A DNA stretch of 64,000 bases. Origin: Erwinia sp. OLFS4 (GTDB lineage: Bacteria; Pseudomonadota; Gammaproteobacteria; Enterobacterales; Enterobacteriaceae). The stretch covers positions 115,037 through 179,036 of the forward strand of contig NZ_MOMB01000045.1 in NCBI RefSeq assembly GCF_002752165.1, in the 5' to 3' direction. The notes below the pieces were generated by a model. It was not told the origin of the DNA and searched no databases. It was given only the letters and a program-made list of their open reading frames with translations. The translations under genes and the position numbers were made by a program. Shown here in pieces: positions 59,098 through 64,000 of this stretch (the stretch's first letter is position 1; each line of letters begins with the position of its first letter).

Positions 59098-59730
59098 TCA
59101 GTTCAGTGCCACCCAGCGATACCCAACGAGCGGAGTCAGTACGATAATCGTCAGCGCGGCGGCCAGGTGCATCAGCAGGTCCGCCCGTTCCAGCACAACC
59201 GGATGACAGAAGGCCAACAGGGTTGCCGTCATAAAGGCGATACCACAGCCGGCCAGCATCAGGCTGCGTACCGGGAAGAGCGAGCGGGTACGGCGCAGAC
59301 AGAGGATCGCAATAAACATCATTGGCAGGCTGGCTGTCAGCATAAACTGATAGCAATGCATGCCTTCTCCCGCCTGTAACGGGTGTGTGGGCTGGAGGCC
59401 GGTATTTAACAGTGTTGTTATCAGCCAGCTGAGTATCAGCAATACCAGCCAGCGTGCTTTCACTGCGCTGCGTCCGGCAATACTGAGGTTAAGGGCGCTG
59501 AAAATTGCCACGCTACCGCTAATAAATGCCAGTAACATAGCGGCTGCGGCGCTGATTGCACCCGGTTGCGTCCAGTCGGTCAGGGCATGGCGCAGCTGCC
59601 AGCTGGCCAGTGCGCCGGCTGGCAGCGCGCTGGCAATCCAGCAGGTTACCCGCCATAGCGTTGCTGGCATGCGCCTGACCGGCCGTGCATCACGGCTTAA
59701 GGTTTCAATGAGTTTGTCATGATTTCTCAT
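59098..59730 (-). CDS. NrsF-type anti-sigma factor (DUF1109)
   Basis: A 210-residue protein with six hydrophobic helices and short loops, the DUF1109/NrsF family that holds ECF sigma factors at the membrane. It begins MRNHDKLIETLSRDARPVRR, the conserved N-terminal segment, and has two cysteines (CYQF, CLRR) and one in FCHP. Its start overlaps the sigma gene by 14 bases, showing coupling. It is the last gene of the peroxiredoxin-DsbD-sigma operon. Confidence 0.85.
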   Translation of the reverse strand: MRNHDKLIETLSRDARPVRRMPATLWRVTCWIASALPAGALASWQLRHALTDWTQPGAISAAAAMLLAFISGSVAIFSALNLSIAGRSAVKARWLVLLILSWLITTLLNTGLQPTHPLQAGEGMHCYQFMLTASLPMMFIAILCLRRTRSLFPVRSLMLAGCGIAFMTATLLAFCHPVVLERADLLMHLAAALTIIVLTPLVGYRWVALN

Positions 59731-60289
59731 GCTGACGGACTCCGGATTTACGCAGATTGCGCATAGCGCGGTGCAATAATGCTTTTACCGCTGAGACGGA
59801 GAGATTATTTTCTGCCGCCGCCTCGGCGAGGCTACTTTCGCGCAAATGCACGGATTCAATAATCTGACGCTGGCGCGCTGGCAGCTGTTTTAACCAGCCA
59901 TTCAGCATCTGGTGATGGCTAATTTCATCCGTCAGCGGGTTCTCGCCGTCGCTGGCCTTGCGGGACAGTATCGCCTCATCCTGCCATTCCCAGTCACGAC
60001 GGCGGCCGCGCTGGCGAAGCGCATCTGTTGCGCGCGCGCTGGCAATGGCGGCCACCCAGGGGAGTAGCGGGCGCGCAGGATCATAGGTATGCCGCACCCG
60101 GTGAATGGCCAGTAACGTCTCCTGAATAACATCTTCAATCAGCGTATCATCGCTGATTTTTTTACGGATCAGGGCGCGGATTGCCGGCACTATTGCCTGC
60201 AATAACTGGCTATAAGCCTGGCGGTCACCTGCCTGCGCACGCGCCATTAACGCCGGCCAGTGTGCGCTGGCTTTTTCCCCATTACCCAT
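59717..60289 (-). CDS. ECF sigma factor controlled by NrsF
   Basis: A 190-residue ECF sigma factor. Region 2 is DRQAYSQLLQAIVPAIRALI and IEDVIQETLLAIHRVRHTYD; region 4 is LPARQRQIIESVHLRESSLAEAAAENNLSVSAVKALLHRAMRNL with an HTH. I start at ATG 60289, giving a usual length; the upstream frame runs back into the dsbD-like gene with only a TTG at 60412. The family (with DUF1109 partners) responds in Caulobacter to metals and redox stress. Targets are unknown but may include this operon. Confidence 0.88.
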   Translation of the reverse strand: MGNGEKASAHWPALMARAQAGDRQAYSQLLQAIVPAIRALIRKKISDDTLIEDVIQETLLAIHRVRHTYDPARPLLPWVAAIASARATDALRQRGRRRDWEWQDEAILSRKASDGENPLTDEISHHQMLNGWLKQLPARQRQIIESVHLRESSLAEAAAENNLSVSAVKALLHRAMRNLRKSGVRQHEKS

Positions 60290-60377
60290 AGTCGGTTTAG
60301 CGCCTGGCAAGGGAAATTGCCAGCGGTTGTTCAGCGCTGGCGGGCATGATGCAGCACGCCACAGGTTAAGGCTGAAT

Positions 60378-61625
60378 TCATGCTTTTTTCCCCGCCGCGC
60401 TGGCTTTATCAAGGGCTGAAATTACCGTATCTGGCGTCAGTACCTGCGGCAAAACCAGCGGTTTACCGCCATTTGCCGGATAAACCACATAAAGCGGTAA
60501 ACCGCCCCGGCCAAAGTCACTCAGTGCCTGTTCAATGTCCGGGTTAAATTTGGTGGAATCAGCGATCATATAGATGGTGCCGGTTTTCGCCATCGCCTGT
60601 TTTACCGCTCTGGTTGTCAGTGAGGTGCGATCATTGACCTGGCAGGTTATGCACCAGGCGGCGGTAAAGTTAACGAAGACCGGTTTGCCCTGGCCTTTTA
60701 CCGCATCGACGTTCTGTGGTGACCATACTACCGACGCCGCGGCGTTGTCCGCTACGGATGCTGTCATCCCGTCATCGGCCTGCGGGCTGCTGTTGAGCGC
60801 AATCAGCGCAGGCGCCAGTAACAGAATAAACAGGCCGCTTGTCACATATGCCGGCAGCGCAGGTTTTCCCTGCATATAACGCTGTTGTGCTATGCCATAC
60901 AGCCAGGCGGCAAGGCTCAGCAGCAGGGCGCAGGCCAGAATAGTGGCCAGTGCAGCGGATCCTGCCTGACGTTCCAGTACCCAGACCAGCCATGCCGCCG
61001 CGCCGAGTATTGGAAATGCCAGGGCTTTTTTCAGCGTTGCCATCCAGGCGCCGGGATGCGGTAGCCATCTGGCCACCAGTGGGAAGCAGGAGATCAGGGT
61101 AAAGGGTGCGGCGAAGCCAATGGCCAGTGCCGTGAAGATCACCAGGGTTACCGCCGGCGGTTGTGTCAGCGCATAACCTACTGCGCTGGCCATCACCGGT
61201 GCCGTACAGGGAGTGGCCACCACAATGGCCAGCGCACCGGTCAGCGTGGCGCCAGTCAGACCACCACGATCGCCGGCCACACCGCTGGCGCGCTGAATGG
61301 TCAGACCCATTTCAAACAGGCCAAAAAGATTGAGCGCACAGGCCAGCATTATCAGTGCCAGCAGGGCAATAACCTGGGGTGATTGCAGCTGAAAACCCCA
61401 GCCAACTGCCGACCCACCAGCACGCGCCAGCAGCAGGGCGGCAACCAGAATCAACATGGTCGCCACTACCCCCAGCATAAACGCCAGTCCTTCAAGCCGG
61501 GTGCGGGCCGGGGAGTGTTGATGTCGTAGCAATCCCAGCGCCTTAAGCGAAACCACCGGAAACACACAGGGCATAAAGTTGAGAATAATGCCGCCGGCAA
61601 AGGCGGCAACAATCGCAGTCAGCAT
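60378..61625 (-). CDS. DsbD-like membrane thiol-disulfide interchange protein with thioredoxin domain
   Basis: A 415-residue protein that carries reductant across the membrane. The beta (membrane) part has NFMPCVFPVVSLK (about residue 19) and VVATPCTAPVMAS (about 139), the conserved cysteines of DsbD. The C-terminal thioredoxin domain has FTAAWCITCQVN (about 326). The N-terminal alpha domain of DsbD is missing, so it starts directly with the membrane part. It lies downstream of a peroxiredoxin gene and upstream of the sigma gene, suggesting that it reduces the exported peroxiredoxin. Confidence 0.9.
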   Translation of the reverse strand: MLTAIVAAFAGGIILNFMPCVFPVVSLKALGLLRHQHSPARTRLEGLAFMLGVVATMLILVAALLLARAGGSAVGWGFQLQSPQVIALLALIMLACALNLFGLFEMGLTIQRASGVAGDRGGLTGATLTGALAIVVATPCTAPVMASAVGYALTQPPAVTLVIFTALAIGFAAPFTLISCFPLVARWLPHPGAWMATLKKALAFPILGAAAWLVWVLERQAGSAALATILACALLLSLAAWLYGIAQQRYMQGKPALPAYVTSGLFILLLAPALIALNSSPQADDGMTASVADNAAASVVWSPQNVDAVKGQGKPVFVNFTAAWCITCQVNDRTSLTTRAVKQAMAKTGTIYMIADSTKFNPDIEQALSDFGRGGLPLYVVYPANGGKPLVLPQVLTPDTVISALDKASAAGKKA

Positions 61626-61674
61626 GATTCACCTGGCTTGTTGGTCACAGTTTATTGAACACTATCAGGCGTGA

Positions 61675-62223
61675 TTAATGGCTCTGACGGTATTTTTTTA
61701 CCGCATCCATGGTTTTCTCGATATGGGTCTCCGGGTTTTTGTCGCTGTAGCTCAGCAGGATGTTGCCATCAGGCGCGATAACAAAAGAGGTCCGGTCTGA
61801 AAGAGTCTTGCCTTTCATTTGCATTGTTGCCTGGTATTCTGCCGCTACTTTGGCACCAGGATCGGCGGCGACAGCAAATTTGTTGCGGCACTCCAGCTTA
61901 GAAAAATCGGCAATCTGCCCGACGTTACCGGCCGTGACTCCGATGACGGTTGCGCCGAGTTTTGTAAATCCATCACTGGCTTCAGCAAATTCATGGGCTT
62001 CAATGGTACAACCTGCACTGAAGGCCGCCGGAAAAAAGTAAAGCACCACCGGGCCTTTTTGCAGCGCCTGCTGTAATGAGAAGGTCATCGGTTTGCCACC
62101 CAGTGCAGCCTGTAGCTGAAAATCAGGCGCTTTTGTGCCGGCGCTCAGGGCGGCGAGGGCTGAGGTAACGGGCAGGATAACGCTCAACATCAGGGCGGCG
62201 GCCAGCCGGGTTTTCATCTGCAT
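61675..62223 (-). CDS. exported peroxiredoxin (Bcp/AhpC-TSA family)
   Basis: A 182-residue peroxiredoxin with a signal peptide ending at ALAA (about residue 24). The peroxidatic motif is YFFPAAFSAGCTIEAHEF, with Cys at about residue 72, a slight variant of FYPXXXTXXC. A second cysteine in SKLECRNKF (about 112) could resolve it. It reduces peroxides in the periplasm. ATG 62223 has GGAG seven bases upstream. It is the first gene of the operon that continues with the DsbD-like reductase. Confidence 0.9.
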   Translation of the reverse strand: MQMKTRLAAALMLSVILPVTSALAALSAGTKAPDFQLQAALGGKPMTFSLQQALQKGPVVLYFFPAAFSAGCTIEAHEFAEASDGFTKLGATVIGVTAGNVGQIADFSKLECRNKFAVAADPGAKVAAEYQATMQMKGKTLSDRTSFVIAPDGNILLSYSDKNPETHIEKTMDAVKKYRQSH

Positions 62224-62280
62224 GGTTGTTCTCCATTTGTGGTCAGTAAGGAAGGCTATTGATTACAGGTTCGTTCAGCA

Positions 62281-62298
62281 GGCGCAAAAGGTTGCGCC
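62281..62298. repeat. perfect 7+7 hairpin upstream of the peroxiredoxin operon
   Basis: GGCGCAA-AAGG-TTGCGCC, followed after ten bases by seven T on the plus strand. It lies between the lipoprotein gene and the operon start and may be an operator or a weak terminator. Confidence 0.4.
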
Positions 62299-62487
62299 CG
62301 GCTGCAATTTTTTTACGGATGCGCTGCACCCTGCAGGCCGACGTAAAAGTACGCTTTATCCATGATGTTGCTGTGGCGCTCTGCTTTCTTCTGCCGGACA
62401 ACAGCGGGCGGCAGGTGCACAATAGCAATAGCGGTGTGCAGAGGGTGCCGCCGTTAGCGCACCGAAGGAAACCGGCCAGACTGTGAT

Positions 62488-62883
62488 TTAGCTGCCAGCG
62501 AACACGCCGGTCAATACAATCCCCAGCAATGCCGTGGCTACGATGGCCACTACCACCACCGAGCCGCCGCCAACCGCTGCCGCGGTTTTTCCGTTGGATA
62601 TTTCGCGTTTTTCCAGCTGGCTGATTTGTGACACCGGCAGTACGCGTCCGTCATCAGCATAAATATTCTGCGGGTCACTGCGTGAAACCGTCAGTGTACC
62701 TTTGTCCCCGTTTTTAAGCTGATAACGAATTTTGTCACCAGAATAAAGCGGTGGCTGCAGTAAATAGTCGCGACCGTTATTTAATGACTGCTGGTGGACG
62801 TTAACACCATAATAGGAATGGCAACCACTGGTAATCATCATGGTGGTTATCAGTGTGGCTGACAGAATAGTGTTCGGCTTCAT
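62488..62883 (-). CDS. predicted lipoprotein of unknown function
   Basis: A 131-residue protein with a lipoprotein signal: hydrophobic helix then ITSGC, with Cys at about residue 21 as the lipid site. The mature part is small and polar with YQLKNGDKGTLTVSRSD and a C-terminal glycine/valine/alanine-rich membrane helix (about 103-128). It resembles enterobacterial lipoproteins of the YgdI/YgdR style only loosely, and I do not recognise the family. Confidence 0.65.
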   Translation of the reverse strand: MKPNTILSATLITTMMITSGCHSYYGVNVHQQSLNNGRDYLLQPPLYSGDKIRYQLKNGDKGTLTVSRSDPQNIYADDGRVLPVSQISQLEKREISNGKTAAAVGGGSVVVVAIVATALLGIVLTGVFAGS

Positions 62884-62981
62884 GGTCCGGTCCTTTTTGC
62901 AGGAAAACTGAGGGCGTGTTTAAAAGATAGCTCAGCGTTTACCAGCAGACCAGCAGTTCCCCACTGACGTATTTCTCTTTT

Positions 62982-63347
62982 TTATTCTTCACAGACGCCG
63001 GCAATATCGTCAGTTTCATGCTGTGGCCAGTTACCCTGGTTGTGACTAATTACAGCATTGAGTAATGCAACAACCAGCCGCCGATCTCTGGGGGCTAAAA
63101 CTTTCACTGCGATAAACTGCGCCAGCAGTTCCTGTGAGGGGGGGTATTTTGCATTGGCGAAAACTAATTCATCCAGTGAGACGTTCAGCCGGCTTGCCAG
63201 TTTAATCAGCGGTGTCAGCGTAGGTTGCGCGGTGCCTGCTTCATAGCGACGGAGCTGATTAACGTGAATGGCCACGCTGTTAGCCAGTTCCTGCTGGGTC
63301 AGTCCGGCCGCTTTACGTAGCTGGGTTAACTGTGCGGAAAATTTCAT
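62982..63347 (-). CDS. XRE-family helix-turn-helix regulator
   Basis: A 121-residue Cro/CI-type regulator. The HTH is LTQLRKAAGLTQQELANSVA followed by VNQLRRYEAGTAQPTLTPLIKLA, residues 7-45. A C-terminal helical tail (RDRRLVVALLNAVISHN) may be for dimerisation. I start at ATG 63347 with GGGG seven bases upstream; in-frame ATGs at 63416 and 63476 would add 23 or 43 poorly conserved residues. The target is unknown. It lies next to IS1, so it may belong to an accessory patch. Confidence 0.8.
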   Translation of the reverse strand: MKFSAQLTQLRKAAGLTQQELANSVAIHVNQLRRYEAGTAQPTLTPLIKLASRLNVSLDELVFANAKYPPSQELLAQFIAVKVLAPRDRRLVVALLNAVISHNQGNWPQHETDDIAGVCEE

Positions 63348-63811
63348 TATGAACCCCGCCGGGCGAGTTTCAGCATAATCTAAGTCCTTTTCTGATTGAT
63401 TGATTGACATGGTCATCATAAAACTTTCAGTGCTGCTGCAAAGCTTATTTTTGCAATAGATAAAAGCGTTGTGCACTTGCTCGCATCATTGTGTATGCCA
63501 TCATGGCGCTATTTTTCTGACAGTGTGATAAATAAATCCTGATGCGCGAAATACAATCTTTTTTTATCTGAATTTTCTTGTTATGTGAAATTTTATCGTC
63601 TGCCTTTGCCTTTATTATTCATAATGGTTTAACCCGCACCGGTTTTGCCGTTTTCGTCGGGAAAAACAATATTATTTTACAGATGATTTCTGCTACCGTA
63701 AATTTGTTTACTACCGGTTATTAATTGACTCAGATTACTTCGATAAATAAATAGTCACGCAATTCATCAATAAATAAGTGTATTTTATTTTGCTGACGCT
63801 GATCAGGATGG
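63348..63811. other. AT-rich intergenic region before IS1
   Basis: No gene is seen. It has three copies of ATAAATAA (near 63529, 63742 and 63770) and many A/T runs. Such DNA attracts H-NS and IS1 insertion. Promoter sites for the XRE gene should lie at its left end, but I cannot place them. Confidence 0.5.
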
Positions 63812-64000
63812 GGTGATGCCTCTAATTGGTTGAATCTGATGTATAATGCGGGCTTTTGAGGTTCTCTTATGGCCAGCGTTAACGTTCATTGTCCCCGTTG
63901 TCAGTCTGTTCAGGTTTACCGCCATGGTCAGAACCCTAAAGGCTATGACAGATTTCGCTGCCGTGACTGCCACCGCGTGTTTCAACTCACTTACGCTTCA
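63812..64000 (+). mobile_element. IS1-family element, left end (truncated by window edge)
   Basis: GGTGATGCC at 63812 begins an IS1-type left inverted repeat (IS1 reads GGTGATGC). A TATAAT-like promoter follows and the insA frame starts at 63869. The right end and insB lie outside the window, so the target duplication cannot be tested. Confidence 0.85.
63869..64000 (+). CDS. insA: IS1 protein InsA, N-terminal part
   Basis: The first 44 residues of InsA. It starts MASVNVHCPRCQSVQVYRHG and has the zinc-finger cysteine pairs CPRC and CRDC, then FQLTYA, all characteristic of InsA. InsA binds the IS1 ends and represses; the InsAB transposase forms by a programmed -1 frameshift further on. The sequence differs from classic IS1 (MASVSISCPSCSATDG), so it is a variant. 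The gene runs off the window. Confidence 0.88.
   Translation, partial: MASVNVHCPRCQSVQVYRHGQNPKGYDRFRCRDCHRVFQLTYAS

Noticed and set aside
62243..62486. Short overlapping frames between the peroxiredoxin and lipoprotein genes
   Set aside because: Low complexity, no ribosome site and frames on both strands; nothing supports a gene.

Overview
The window looks like a chromosomal segment of an enterobacterium, most likely Erwiniaceae (Erwinia/Pantoea-like). This rests on near full-length matches to Escherichia coli proteins, the conserved ribF-ileS-lspA-fkpB-ispH-dapB-carAB order without rihC, a yghB-metC-exbBD block, a three-subunit membrane gluconate dehydrogenase and an IS1-family element. 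Assignments rest on remembered family motifs and were not checked by any search.

Layout. 1-11.8 kb is a core block: flavin cofactor synthesis, Ile-tRNA synthetase, signal peptidase II, IspH, dihydrodipicolinate reductase and carbamoyl-phosphate synthetase with its pyrimidine and arginine control region. 11.9-18.8 kb is an accessory sugar-catabolism locus: a divergent RpiR regulator, then a periplasmic binding protein, a class II aldolase, an FGGY kinase, a RbsA-type ATPase broken by an in-frame TAG, and a RbsC-type permease. 18.9-22.3 kb holds yghB, metC and exbBD with a Fur-like box. 22.4-31.6 kb carries a citrate/tricarballylate-type symporter, the MocR regulator ydcR, ylaC, a cupin, an OlsF-like ornithine-lipid synthase, a class A acid phosphatase, an acetyltransferase and ferritin.

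32.5-36.4 kb is a three-gene gluconate dehydrogenase operon. Next come a VirK/YbjX gene with a PhoP-type box, a 1.1 kb structured non-coding stretch, and treF, which has no ATG, GTG or TTG at the expected start. 40.3-46.9 kb has a YceI protein, a galactarate/talarate dehydratase with its LacI-type regulator and two operators, a second PBP2 and an unusual chemoreceptor. 47-54.7 kb concerns metals: a siderophore-interacting reductase, mgtC with a long structured leader, an MFS gene frameshifted at a run of eight G, rcnA/rcnR with two operators, and a FhuE-like receptor. 54.8-63.4 kb has a metallo-hydrolase, yghU, an MscS-type channel, a CorA-type transporter, a peroxiredoxin/DsbD-like/ECF sigma/NrsF operon, a lipoprotein and an XRE regulator. 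IS1 enters the right edge.

How the genes fit together: ExbBD would energise the FhuE-like receptor, the SIP reductase would release the iron, and FtnA would store it. RcnA, MgtC and the CorA-like protein handle Ni/Co and Mg. MgtC, VirK/YbjX, the second PBP2 and the OlsF-like enzyme all fit adaptation to low Mg, acid or low phosphate, although only the VirK gene shows a clear PhoP-type site. Two genes are interrupted (TAG at 17409 and the G-run at 49983), and one has an unusual start (treF).
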